Of a stretch of 59,170 nucleotides of DNA, positions 42,256 to 51,368 are shown piece by piece (the stretch's first letter is position 1; each line of letters begins with the position of its first letter). The translations under genes were made by a program, and so were the position numbers. A model generated the notes under the pieces. It did no database searches and had not been told where the DNA came from. It saw nothing but the letters and a program-made list of their open reading frames with translations. The DNA is taken from assembly GCA_910584725.1 (NCBI GenBank), contig CAJUBE010000029.1:1-59170 (forward strand), given 5' to 3'. Source of the stretch: an uncultured Lachnospiraceae bacterium (GTDB taxonomy: Bacteria; Bacillota; Clostridia; Lachnospirales; Lachnospiraceae).

Positions 42256-44427
42256 TCAGACCTTCCGCGCCAGAACCGCCACGGCACGCATATCCTCCGG
42301 GATCCGGCACACCAGCTTTCCGTCAACAATCTTAACGTCCGCCTCCGCATCAGAGTAAACTTCCTCAATCTGATATATCCCGTCTGCGGGAAGGAACGCT
42401 TCCAGGACGCCGTCATGTTCGCCGTTAAAGCTGTGGAATACCGCCAGCAGTCCGTCCTTTTTCTCATGCTCCACGCCGCCCTCTGTCCGCACAAGGCACT
42501 GCCAGCCTTTCGGATGACGCCAGCTCACCACCTTCGGTCCATAAAGTCTGCTGTAACCGTCTTTTATAATGGGTGCCGCCTTTTTATAGAAAGCGATTCC
42601 TCTGTCGATCACATCCCACTGTGCCTCCGTAAGTTTCGTCACATCCCCCGACAGACACATTCTTCCAAGAAATGTATTGGCGACGGAGTACGCAATTCTT
42701 TTGAGGGAATCATCCTCTCGTATCACCGCCCAGATCTGGCTCTGTCTCGGCAGAATCACACGATGCAGGGATGCCGCGATAATCGGAATCTCCTCACACT
42801 CATGGGCATCCGAAAAGGAAGCCATGCTGCACTCTCCCATCATAAGCGGCTCCAACTTATGCCCGCCCGAAGAGCAGTTTTCCAGAATAATGCCGGGAAG
42901 CTTCTCTTTCACCTTACGGATAAAGGCAAGCGACGCCTCCATATTCTGCCGCAGTCCTTCACCCAGAGACTCCGCACCGTCACAGCCCACGCCTATCGTA
43001 TCGTTATAGTCCATCTTCATGTAGGAGAAGCCGTACTTCTCCAGCGTGCCGATCACTCTCTCCTCCAGATATTTCTGCACCCACTCCTGCCGCATATCCC
43101 AAAATCTTCTCATGGAAGTGGTGAGCGGTCTGCCGTTTCTCTTGAGCAGATGCGCCGTATCCTGGTAGCTCTCCGCCTTTTCCCCTACATTATCAATCTC
43201 AAACCAGATCCCGGCCTTCATGCCGTGATCGTTGATGGCCTTCACCGTCTTGTCAAGCCCTTCCGGGAACAGTTCTTTCGATACACGGTAATCGCCCATT
43301 GCCACATCCCACGGAACACCCGGCTGTCTGTACCAGCCACAGTCAATGACAAAATAGGAAAAGCCTTTATCCTCGATGGCTTCCAGAATCCCGCAAATAT
43401 TTTCATGGGAAGGATCGCCCCAGGTCGTGCAGTACTCGTTAAAAATGATGGGAAGCGTCTGCTCCGACTCAGGCCCTGCGTCCACCGCTTCATCCAAAGC
43501 CGCTGTCATCCTCTGAGAAATCCTATCTAGCCGAGATTCACGCAGTGAAGCTCGAGAAGTTAGTCCGTCAGGATTTACTTCCACGCCCCTGCACACAGAT
43601 AAAATTGCCGTGGGCGTCACAAAGCTTTCTCCCGGCGCCACCGTTTTCATCCAATGCCCGAAATCATAGTCCGTCAGTCCGCCGGAGAGAGCCGCATCGT
43701 CACCCCTGCGGTAAACCTCCATCTGCCAGCTCGCATTGTGACAGATCATCGCGCCCCAGAAGATATCAGACTTTGTATCTTCCATCACCGCGTAAGGAAA
43801 GTATCCGTTGACCGGCATGGAACCGACCTGCCCGAACCGTTCGCAGCGCACCGCATGACCGCCCCAGGATGGCTCGAGCTGTAAATCTTCCAAAAGCTGC
43901 GACTCCGTTCTTCCCTCCATGCTCCACACGCTGCGGATGCGGTGCAGCTTCAACAGCCCGCTCTCATCCGCTCCCACAAAAGGGGAAATCCCGCTCAGAG
44001 AAAAGCTGGAAAGCATTTCCAGATCCGCCGCTTCCTCAGAGGCATTTTCAAACTCCGTGTAGGAGAGCAGGCTCTTCTTTCCCTGATTCCATATCAAATT
44101 ATGACGGTAACGGTGACCCCTGCCATCCGCCAGTGTCGTGCAAACCACCGTCCTGCCGCCCTCATCCTGCGTCTCCTGCCCTTCCAAGCGGAGCGAAAGC
44201 ACAGACGCGCTCTGCCGCATTGTCCTGCCGCCCGCGTAGCCGCCCGCATAAGTGTCCCCGGACAGCTTTACCTGCACGAGAGAATCCGGGTAAGGCTTTT
44301 CCCGGTAAACAACCTCATAAGCCATATCCGCCGGGAGCAGCACAAGCTCTACGCTACCCGTCTCCTCGTCCTGCACGTAGCAGGCCCGCATATCCCCTAA
44401 AATAAATTCGCTGTAGACCTTCTTCAT
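42256..44427 (-). CDS. GH36 alpha-galactosidase
   Basis: 723 residues from the ATG at 44427, GGAGGG 4-5 nt upstream. An N-terminal beta-sandwich (about 1-325) precedes the (beta/alpha)8 barrel with IDCGWY, KMDYND (nucleophile Asp about 473), ENCSSGG and SFSDAHE (acid/base Asp), then a C-terminal beta domain. No signal peptide, so it acts in the cytoplasm on imported raffinose-, melibiose- or stachyose-type sugars. Last gene of the importer operon, separated from the permease by repeat copy E. Confidence 0.95.
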   Translation of the reverse strand: MKKVYSEFILGDMRACYVQDEETGSVELVLLPADMAYEVVYREKPYPDSLVQVKLSGDTYAGGYAGGRTMRQSASVLSLRLEGQETQDEGGRTVVCTTLADGRGHRYRHNLIWNQGKKSLLSYTEFENASEEAADLEMLSSFSLSGISPFVGADESGLLKLHRIRSVWSMEGRTESQLLEDLQLEPSWGGHAVRCERFGQVGSMPVNGYFPYAVMEDTKSDIFWGAMICHNASWQMEVYRRGDDAALSGGLTDYDFGHWMKTVAPGESFVTPTAILSVCRGVEVNPDGLTSRASLRESRLDRISQRMTAALDEAVDAGPESEQTLPIIFNEYCTTWGDPSHENICGILEAIEDKGFSYFVIDCGWYRQPGVPWDVAMGDYRVSKELFPEGLDKTVKAINDHGMKAGIWFEIDNVGEKAESYQDTAHLLKRNGRPLTTSMRRFWDMRQEWVQKYLEERVIGTLEKYGFSYMKMDYNDTIGVGCDGAESLGEGLRQNMEASLAFIRKVKEKLPGIILENCSSGGHKLEPLMMGECSMASFSDAHECEEIPIIAASLHRVILPRQSQIWAVIREDDSLKRIAYSVANTFLGRMCLSGDVTKLTEAQWDVIDRGIAFYKKAAPIIKDGYSRLYGPKVVSWRHPKGWQCLVRTEGGVEHEKKDGLLAVFHSFNGEHDGVLEAFLPADGIYQIEEVYSDAEADVKIVDGKLVCRIPEDMRAVAVLARKV

Positions 44428-44439
44428 CTTACCCTCCAT

Positions 44440-44583
44440 GTCACAACTCTGCTGTGACTCAAAATCCGCGGATGAGCAAGCTCATCCAGGAGAATGCCGT
44501 ATTTTAGGCATTCTCCTATGCGAGACTTAGAACTTCTCCGCGAAATGCCCTCTGGCATGAGCGGCTAGAAGTTCTTCTCGCAT
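44440..44583 (-). repeat. BOX-like modular structured repeat, copy E
   Basis: Module 3 is GTCACA/TGTGAC with an inner change (44440-44458). An extra hairpin, GGATGAGC/GCTCATCC (44470-44487), is unique to this copy. Module 2 is GGAGAATGCC (44489-44498) with GGCATTCTCC (44507-44516). Module 1 is ATGCGAGA (44518-44525) with TCTCGCAT (44576-44583), AGAACTTCT with AGAAGTTCT, and an inner ATGCC/GGCAT hairpin replacing the GCAGC/GCTGC of the other copies. The outer stem touches the permease stop codon. Confidence 0.92.
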
Positions 44584-45455
44584 TAACCTTTGACCGCCCC
44601 CACTGTCATACCCTTGATAAAGTACTTCTGCAGGCTTAAGAACAGAATCGAAATCGGCAGCACCGACACCACGATAGCCGCCATGGCGGTGGTGTAATCG
44701 CTTGCCTGCGCCGAAAATAGCGACTGGATCGCCACCGTCAGCGTCTTTAGCCCCTTCTTGCTCACATACAGGCTCGCCAGCAGATAATCATTCCAAATCT
44801 GAAATGCCTGCATGATAATCAGCGTCGCAAAAGCAGGCTTTAAAAGCGGAAATACGATAATAAAATACGTCTTAACCACAGAGCAGCCGTCTATCCGGGC
44901 GGCTTCCTCCAACTCCAACGGTACCGTGGACATAAAACTGTTCATCAGAAATACCCCGAAGGAAATGCCCGTCGCGATATACATAAATATAATACCATAC
45001 CGCGTGTTTGTCAGGTGCATTTTGTAACCGATCGTGTAAATCGGCAAAAATAGCGCCTGAAAAGGAATCAGAATGCCAATCACAAAATAGACGAAGGAAA
45101 ACTGGAAAAACTTTCCTTTTCCTCTGGAAATCGCCCATGCCGTGACCCCGCACAAAAGCGCCAGAATCAATACGCTGACAGCCGTGTAAATAAACGTGTT
45201 GGTAAAGGTAGTCGTCAGGTTCAGCTTCTTTAACGCCGCCTCATAGTTCGCCCATTGCAAAGAATCCGGCAGTTTGAGCGGGCTGGTCAAATACAGCTCT
45301 TTTTTCGTCTTAAAAGAATAATTTAAAATGACAAACAACGGGAAAAGAAACAAAACTGCCACCACCGTCATCACCACCTGTACGACAAAAGTGCTTGCGG
45401 TATATGGTTTTCGATTGATCTCTTCCTCCTGCCTGGCGCGTTTTCGCATTGCCAT
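44583..45455 (-). CDS. Carbohydrate ABC transporter permease (MalG/MsmG-type)
   Basis: 290 residues, six helices. The ATP-binding-protein contact loop is EEAARIDGCSVVKTYFIIVFPLLKP (EAA motif). The start codon overlaps the stop of the first permease by one base (TAATG); AGGAGG lies 11 nt upstream. It works with the neighbouring permease and binding protein; no ATPase is encoded here, so a shared MsmX-like ATPase is expected. Confidence 0.94.
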   Translation of the reverse strand: MAMRKRARQEEEINRKPYTASTFVVQVVMTVVAVLFLFPLFVILNYSFKTKKELYLTSPLKLPDSLQWANYEAALKKLNLTTTFTNTFIYTAVSVLILALLCGVTAWAISRGKGKFFQFSFVYFVIGILIPFQALFLPIYTIGYKMHLTNTRYGIIFMYIATGISFGVFLMNSFMSTVPLELEEAARIDGCSVVKTYFIIVFPLLKPAFATLIIMQAFQIWNDYLLASLYVSKKGLKTLTVAIQSLFSAQASDYTTAMAAIVVSVLPISILFLSLQKYFIKGMTVGAVKG

Positions 45456-46336
45456 TATGACTGCACCTCCTTACTCTTCAAGCCTTTCACCTGTATCATC
45501 GCCACCAGCAAAAGTATAAATACCAGCGTCACCGACATGGCGGAACCGTAACCGTACTGTCTGCCGCTGATCGCCGTCGAGTAAATCATCTGTATTACCG
45601 ATGTGGAAGCCCGACCCGGACCGCCTCCCGTTGAGGATACAAGCAAGTCATATACCTTGAGGGAACCCGTCGTAATACCCACCACGCATATGGTAATCGC
45701 CGGGGCAAGCATCGGAATCGTCACGTTGAAAAAGCGCTGCACGGCGTTCGCGCCGTCCACTTTCGCCGCCTCATACAGATCGGAAGGCACGGACTGCAGG
45801 CCCGCCAGATAAATCAGCATCCAGTACCCGATCCACTGCCAATTGTTGGCAATAACCAGCCCCGTCAGAACCGTCTTTCCGTCGCCGAAAAGTAAAAAGT
45901 TTATGTTCGTCCCGAAAATCTCGTTTAACTCCGGCAGCACATTGGAATACAGCTTCAGCCACACAAATCCAACGATGACTGCACTGACCAGACAGGGAAT
46001 AAACAGAATCGTCCGATATATCTTCTGCCCTTTAATTCCGCTGTCCAGTGCCACCGCAAACAGCAAGGCAAACACATTCTGCACTATGGTGTTGGAGATC
46101 GTAAATTTGATCGTAAACCACCATGCCTGCCTGAAATTCGCATCCTTCCAGAGATTGATGTAATTGGAAATCCCAACAAATTCTTTCTCAACACTCATAC
46201 CGTCCCAGCTTGTGACTGAATAGCGAAACGCCAAAAGCAGCGGCAGAATAACGCCTATGGTAAAGATTACCATACCCGGCAGGATCAGGAGAAAATACTG
46301 GCGGTTCATTTTATCCTGCATCGTTTTCTTCTTCAT
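45455..46336 (-). CDS. Carbohydrate ABC transporter permease (MalF/UgpA-type)
   Basis: 293 residues from the ATG at 46336, GGAGG 5 nt upstream. Six helices; YEAAKVDGANAVQRFFNVTIPMLAP is the EAA loop. Coupled to the second permease by a one-base overlap. Confidence 0.94.
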   Translation of the reverse strand: MKKKTMQDKMNRQYFLLILPGMVIFTIGVILPLLLAFRYSVTSWDGMSVEKEFVGISNYINLWKDANFRQAWWFTIKFTISNTIVQNVFALLFAVALDSGIKGQKIYRTILFIPCLVSAVIVGFVWLKLYSNVLPELNEIFGTNINFLLFGDGKTVLTGLVIANNWQWIGYWMLIYLAGLQSVPSDLYEAAKVDGANAVQRFFNVTIPMLAPAITICVVGITTGSLKVYDLLVSSTGGGPGRASTSVIQMIYSTAISGRQYGYGSAMSVTLVFILLLVAMIQVKGLKSKEVQS

Positions 46337-46383
46337 ATAGACCTCCATATCAAAACTCGAAAAACCTGTTCTTTTTTATGGAA

Positions 46384-46415
46384 AAATGGGGAGAAGAATA
46401 TTCTCCTCCCCATTT
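46384..46415 (-). terminator. Partial terminator or mRNA-stabilising hairpin after the binding-protein gene
   Basis: A 16-bp inverted repeat, AAATGGGGAG-A-AGAAT with ATTCT-C-CTCCCCATTT (one mismatch), followed on the minus strand by a short T run. It lies between binding-protein and permease genes, where such hairpins often keep the binding protein in excess. Confidence 0.75.
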
Positions 46416-46427
46416 GCAATCCGTTCG

Positions 46428-47783
46428 TTACTGCGCGCTGCTGGAACCGACTCTGGCATCGGAAGCCGCCAGACAATCCTCAAAGCTGATATCGCCCTGT
46501 AAGTAAGCCGCGATATCCGCCGCGTTCTCCTCCTGGAAGCCACCCCACACAAGCTGGTTGTTGCCAAGCGTCACGTCCACAATCATTCCCTTCGACGCGT
46601 ACTCATCGATGTCCGCCTGGCTGGGGTTCGGGAAGGTAGGCGCCACATCCTTTAACATGGAAGCCGTCTTGGTGAAGTCAAGAATCTCCACTGCCAGATC
46701 CTTGTCACCCGAAAGCACATCCAACACACAGTTTACCGCATCCTGATGCTCTGTCTCCGCGCTCGTCATAATCGCAATATTCGGCTCGAAAATCAGCTTG
46801 GAATCTCCCGTCTGGTTCGGGAACGGGAAAATACCGAAGTCAAAGTTTTCGTCGATGTCGAGGAAGTTCTGGATTGACCAGGAACCGGACACCTTCATAG
46901 CCGCCTCACCCAGCACCATTCTCGCGTCGCAGTCGGTCTGCTCAGTTGAGAAGGTTTCAGGATAGGTATTGTCAAAGATCAATTTATTGTAGGAGTAAGC
47001 CGTCTGCGCTGCCTTGTCATCCGCAAAGCTCACTTCCCCCGCCCTGAACTTGTCACCCCAGTCCGGCGTGGTGTTGAACACATCGTTCATCATAAATTGC
47101 ATGGTCACGTTGCCGATGGACCACGTATCTACCATATGGCTTGCAAAAGGAACAATCCCCTTCGCGTTGCAGTCGTCCACAATCGCCTGCAGCTCCGCCT
47201 GTGTCGTTGGAACCGACCAGCCGTTCTCGGCAAACATAGTCTTGTTGTAATACACACCCTGATACAGCGCGTTGTATACCAGGCCATACGTCTTGCCGTC
47301 AAACGTCACATTTTCTCTTGCCGCGTCAAGTCCTCTGTCAAGATAAGTCGCGTCGATCTCTCCCAGAAGTCCCTGAGATGCATATGTGTTTACGTCCTGC
47401 GCCTTGCCAATGATGATGTCCGGAAGACCAGACTGCATATACTGCTGCATTTTAGGATGGAACTCGCCGTCCCAGCCTGTGCACTCCCACTCAAGAGTGA
47501 TATTGGGATATTTCTCAGCTAACGCCGCATCAATCATATCCTCAATGCCTGCGTCCGTGGTGGACTGTCCTGCCAGCACGGTCAGCGTAACCGCTTCGTC
47601 GGTTGCCGCCGCAGGCGTTTCTGCTTCCTCGGCCGGCTCTGCTGCCGGAGCCTCAGCCTCCTCCGCTGCCGGCTCTGCCGCGGGCGCCTGCGCCGCGCCG
47701 TCGTCTGTTGAACCGCCGCACCCGGTCAACGCACCGGCTACCATCGCCGAACATAAAATCGCACTTAACAATTTTCTTTTCAT
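46428..47783 (-). CDS. Sugar ABC transporter substrate-binding lipoprotein
   Basis: 451 residues. Lipoprotein signal with lipobox LTGCGG (Cys about 22), then an Ala/Glu/Pro-rich linker (about 25-62), then a family 1 binding fold (VTLTVLAGQSTTDAG, DIIIGKAQDVNTYASQG, YNALYQGVYYNKTMFAENGW, MKVSGSWSIQNF). GGAGGG precedes the ATG. Delivers oligosaccharide to the two permeases; the alpha-galactosidase downstream points to alpha-galactosides. Confidence 0.94.
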   Translation of the reverse strand: MKRKLLSAILCSAMVAGALTGCGGSTDDGAAQAPAAEPAAEEAEAPAAEPAEEAETPAAATDEAVTLTVLAGQSTTDAGIEDMIDAALAEKYPNITLEWECTGWDGEFHPKMQQYMQSGLPDIIIGKAQDVNTYASQGLLGEIDATYLDRGLDAARENVTFDGKTYGLVYNALYQGVYYNKTMFAENGWSVPTTQAELQAIVDDCNAKGIVPFASHMVDTWSIGNVTMQFMMNDVFNTTPDWGDKFRAGEVSFADDKAAQTAYSYNKLIFDNTYPETFSTEQTDCDARMVLGEAAMKVSGSWSIQNFLDIDENFDFGIFPFPNQTGDSKLIFEPNIAIMTSAETEHQDAVNCVLDVLSGDKDLAVEILDFTKTASMLKDVAPTFPNPSQADIDEYASKGMIVDVTLGNNQLVWGGFQEENAADIAAYLQGDISFEDCLAASDARVGSSSAQ

Positions 47784-47818
47784 AACTTTCTCCCTCCGTA
47801 AGATTGATTTGTTTTGTT

Positions 47819-47824
47819 ATTATA
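47819..47824 (-). promoter_or_regulatory. -10 of the importer operon, probably activator dependent
   Basis: TATAAT on the minus strand with no acceptable -35 at 16-18 nt. The gene just upstream encodes a YesN/AraC-type regulator, so activation by that protein is a reasonable inference. Confidence 0.45.
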
Positions 47825-47870
47825 ACTATATAATCTTACACAGGGATGCAACTATGCTATTTTTGAAAAA

Positions 47871-49460
47871 CTAACTTGTAAAATTTTGAAAAAGGCGGTT
47901 TCTGTACTCTCTCGGACTGATGCCTGTGTGTTTTTTGAAAACCTTGCTAAAGTAAGTGTAATCGTCATACCCCACCATAAAGGCTACCTCTGCGATATTG
48001 ATATCCTCCCGTTTCATCAGTTCCTTCGCCTTTTCCATCCGTTTTCCGGCTATATAGAGCATCAGATTTTCCCCTGTCTCCTGCTTAAATAGTTTGGAAA
48101 AGTACGAACTCTCCACCGCATACTTATCCGCAAGTCCCGAAAGCGTCAGCTCTTCAAAATAATTTTCATTGACATACGCCACAGCCTCTTTTACGCACTC
48201 CCTGATATTTCCTGATACCTCGTCTCTTTTTTCACCAAGAACCACGTTTTGCATCTCCATAAGCAGCGACATAAGCTGTTCCACATCCAAACTCTCCACA
48301 ACCTTGTCCGCCATCTGTTCCAGCCGCCCCAGCTCCCGGATACTCTCCCTGGAAGCGTCCTGCCCGGCGAGATAATCCGAAAAAATCGCCGAGATTCTGT
48401 TCACAATCTGTTTCATTTCCATGAAGCTTCTTTTCTCGCAGGAGCCAAGTCCCACATCTCCCAGAAGAAATTCTTTCAGACTCCTCTCACTGCCCGCTTT
48501 TAATGCGGTCCGCAGTCTGTGCTCCATCTCCTGCGTAAAGCAGTCCACCACCTGATGATTCATACTGCTCTTTTCCTTATTGCTGAACAGAATCACACTC
48601 TCCCGGCTGTAGGGTCTTGTCATAAGCACAGAAATGCTCTGTACATAGGCGTCGTGCAGACTATCCATGGAATACGCCTGCTCACTGACCGCGATCGTTA
48701 TAGGGCTGTCCGTCTCCTCCTTCAGCCGTTTCATTATCTTAAGCGCCAGCACCTGCTGCTCTGCCGCATCCAATTCGCTGACCACCAGAAACTCGTTACT
48801 CCTGTTGATATAATTAAAAATAATCAAATTCTGTTTCTGGTCTGACTCCCTCAGCTTCTTTTTCACAGAATAGGATAAATAGTTCATATCATACTGATAC
48901 CGTCCCATCATCGTCTGCAGATCGTGTATCTTTATCAGCATAATACTGCATCCTACCGAATCCAGCGCCGTCCCGCTGACCGGGGTCATAGAAAGCCGGA
49001 TCCTCTCCTTCTCGATCAGCAGACTCAGCTCCCGATCCTGCAAAAGAGAAGCCGCCTTCAAAGTCTGTCTCTCGTTCTCCTCCTTCTCACTGATCAGCTC
49101 CAGCGCCTTGGATACCGCACTGATCAGGTCAATTTTCGTCACCGGTTTCAGCAGATAATTGATGGCGCCCGCCATCAGCGTCTCCTTGACATAGGCAAAA
49201 TCATCATAGCCGCTCAGCACAAGAATCACAATTTCCGGATACCGGTCTTTCACCCTCTTTACCAGTTCAACACCGTTTAAAAAAGGCATATTGATGTCCG
49301 TGATCAAAATATCCGGCCTGTCCGCTTCCAGTATCTGCAGAACCTCCTCCCCATCCTGAGCCGGCGGCATAAACGCAATCTGATACTCCTCCCATGCAAG
49401 CATACTTCGGATCTTTTCCCTGGTCCAATATTCGTCGTCCGCAATCAGCAGCTTATACAT
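47871..49460 (-). CDS. YesN-type AraC-family response regulator
   Basis: 529 residues from the ATG at 49460, which overlaps the kinase gene end by 8 nt; starts at 49472 or 49481 are possible. N-terminal receiver (YKLLIADDEYW, phosphoacceptor in DILITDINMP, LSGYDDF, LLKPV), long middle region, and C-terminal double helix-turn-helix (LSGLADKYAVESSYFSKLFKQETGENL, NIAEVAFMVGYDDYTYFSKVFKKHTGISPREYR). It should activate the importer operon downstream. Confidence 0.93.
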   Translation of the reverse strand: MYKLLIADDEYWTREKIRSMLAWEEYQIAFMPPAQDGEEVLQILEADRPDILITDINMPFLNGVELVKRVKDRYPEIVILVLSGYDDFAYVKETLMAGAINYLLKPVTKIDLISAVSKALELISEKEENERQTLKAASLLQDRELSLLIEKERIRLSMTPVSGTALDSVGCSIMLIKIHDLQTMMGRYQYDMNYLSYSVKKKLRESDQKQNLIIFNYINRSNEFLVVSELDAAEQQVLALKIMKRLKEETDSPITIAVSEQAYSMDSLHDAYVQSISVLMTRPYSRESVILFSNKEKSSMNHQVVDCFTQEMEHRLRTALKAGSERSLKEFLLGDVGLGSCEKRSFMEMKQIVNRISAIFSDYLAGQDASRESIRELGRLEQMADKVVESLDVEQLMSLLMEMQNVVLGEKRDEVSGNIRECVKEAVAYVNENYFEELTLSGLADKYAVESSYFSKLFKQETGENLMLYIAGKRMEKAKELMKREDINIAEVAFMVGYDDYTYFSKVFKKHTGISPREYRNRLFQNFTS

Positions 49461-51270
49461 TTTCTTTCCCATACAATTCATCCTCTTTGAGCGCCGCCAC
49501 CGTCAAATACACTGCCGATCCCTTACCGGGTTCACTCTCGATCGAAAGCCCGTACTCCTCCCCGTAAATCATTTTCAGTCTGGCGTTGATATTCAACAGC
49601 CCGATGGAATTTCCCTCTTCAATCAAATTCCTGTCGTTATCCCGCAAAAGCCGGTTAAACTTCTCGGCGTCCATTCCCACGCCGTCATCCCTGACCATGA
49701 CATACAGCTTTCCTTCCTCCTGCCATATTTTGATATCAATGTTTTTTTCGCCCCTCTTATTTTTCAGACCGTGGTTGATGGCATTTTCTACAAGCGGCTG
49801 TATGGATATTTTCGGCACGGAAAACAGCAGCGCTTCCTCGTCTATATCGAAATGATAACGAATTTCCTGACGCATACGCACATTCATCACAAAAATATAG
49901 TTTTTAAGATGGGCAATCTCCCTTGACAACGTTGCGTAAGGATATTTCATGTCAAGACTATAGCGGAATATGTTGCTGAGAGACTGACACAGATCGCTGA
50001 CCAGATCGCAGTTTTGAATGCTGGCAATGCTGCTCATGGTATCCAGCGTGTTGTAAAGAAAGTGCGGATTAATCTGCGCCTGAAGTGCCTGATACTGCGC
50101 TCTGTTTAGCAGAAGCTGATCCTGATACCTCTGCCCGATCAGATTCTCAATAGAGTCCAGCATGTAGTTAAACTCCTCGCCCAGCTTCCCGATCTCATCC
50201 TGCACCTGATAGGTAACTCTGAGCTTCGTCTCCCCGCCCCGTATCCTGCCGATCGTTTCCATCAGCTTTGCCAGCGGCTTAGTCAGACTCTTCGTAATAT
50301 AAAAATAAAGAATAATCATGAGAATACTCAGTGCCGTCACACTCATAAACAGTGTTCTTGACAGCATTTTCTGACTCGCTTTTAATACAGATTGCGGCAG
50401 AATCGCATAGACATCCAGATCATATTTTTTTAACGGCAGATGGAAGAATACCTTCTCTGAATCCGCCATATCCATGGCTGCCTTTCTGTCGGCGCGGATT
50501 CCCTCCATCGTCTGTTCGTAAAAGGCGGTGTAGTACTCTCCAGCCTCTCCCACAGTCGCAAAGGGTCTGTCCCCGGCAGGCTGCAGCCAGACAAAAGTGT
50601 TTTCTCCAAGCTGATATTTCTGCATCGTCTTCTGCATCATTTTCACATCGGCATCACAGACAATGTAACCGATCATACTTTTTGCGCTGGAGATGTCATA
50701 AATTTTCAAAACGAATCTCACCATATCCCCGTCAGTGGAGGGATTATGGTAGCTGGAAATCAACATCTTATTTTCATCGGACTCCGTGTATTCCTTCACA
50801 CGCTCTGCATTGTAAATTTCCGCCTCCTCGTAAATATCGGCGGCATAATTCCGCTTCGGCGTGGAAGCCTTCCGATATACGCTGACTACCTCGTGGCTGC
50901 TGTTGTAAAAGTACAGCGCCATCATACCGTCAGTGGCAGTAAAATACTGCTCCGCATAGTCTCTCGCATAGCGGTAATAATCCCGCCTCAGATCATCCAC
51001 CGTCTCATACTCCCGCAGCGCCCGGAGAAACATCTTGTCATTGTAAATATTAACCATATTATTCTCAATCTGCCCGATATAGCTCCCGAGCTCGTTCTGC
51101 ATATTATCCAGAGAGTTATAGGCTATATCCCGCGCCTGCTCATAAACCATGTCGGAACTGACGTTGAGCAAAAGAATCATCTGCAAAACCAGAGCCACCA
51201 GTGTACACAAAATACAGATCAGCAGTATTTTGTTCCGCATACTTCCTCTCACAGAAACTTTTCTTATCAT
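49453..51270 (-). CDS. YesM-type sensor histidine kinase
   Basis: 605 residues from the ATG at 51270; 51279 is an alternative. Two membrane helices flank a large extracellular sensor; then a HAMP domain (LTKPLAKLMETIGRIRGGE), the His_kinase domain ALQAQINPHFLYNTLDTMSSIA with the phosphorylated His, and a HATPase with QPLVENAINHGL and DDGVGM. Cognate of the YesN gene that overlaps its 3' end. Confidence 0.93.
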   Translation of the reverse strand: MIRKVSVRGSMRNKILLICILCTLVALVLQMILLLNVSSDMVYEQARDIAYNSLDNMQNELGSYIGQIENNMVNIYNDKMFLRALREYETVDDLRRDYYRYARDYAEQYFTATDGMMALYFYNSSHEVVSVYRKASTPKRNYAADIYEEAEIYNAERVKEYTESDENKMLISSYHNPSTDGDMVRFVLKIYDISSAKSMIGYIVCDADVKMMQKTMQKYQLGENTFVWLQPAGDRPFATVGEAGEYYTAFYEQTMEGIRADRKAAMDMADSEKVFFHLPLKKYDLDVYAILPQSVLKASQKMLSRTLFMSVTALSILMIILYFYITKSLTKPLAKLMETIGRIRGGETKLRVTYQVQDEIGKLGEEFNYMLDSIENLIGQRYQDQLLLNRAQYQALQAQINPHFLYNTLDTMSSIASIQNCDLVSDLCQSLSNIFRYSLDMKYPYATLSREIAHLKNYIFVMNVRMRQEIRYHFDIDEEALLFSVPKISIQPLVENAINHGLKNKRGEKNIDIKIWQEEGKLYVMVRDDGVGMDAEKFNRLLRDNDRNLIEEGNSIGLLNINARLKMIYGEEYGLSIESEPGKGSAVYLTVAALKEDELYGKENV

Positions 51271-51368
51271 CTGCGGCATTTCCTTCCCTGTATACGTTCT
51301 TTCCCCCACCGACTGGCAGTCTTCCGGCAGCATCGCAGCTGTTCAGCCTTCGGCTTCACTGTCACACA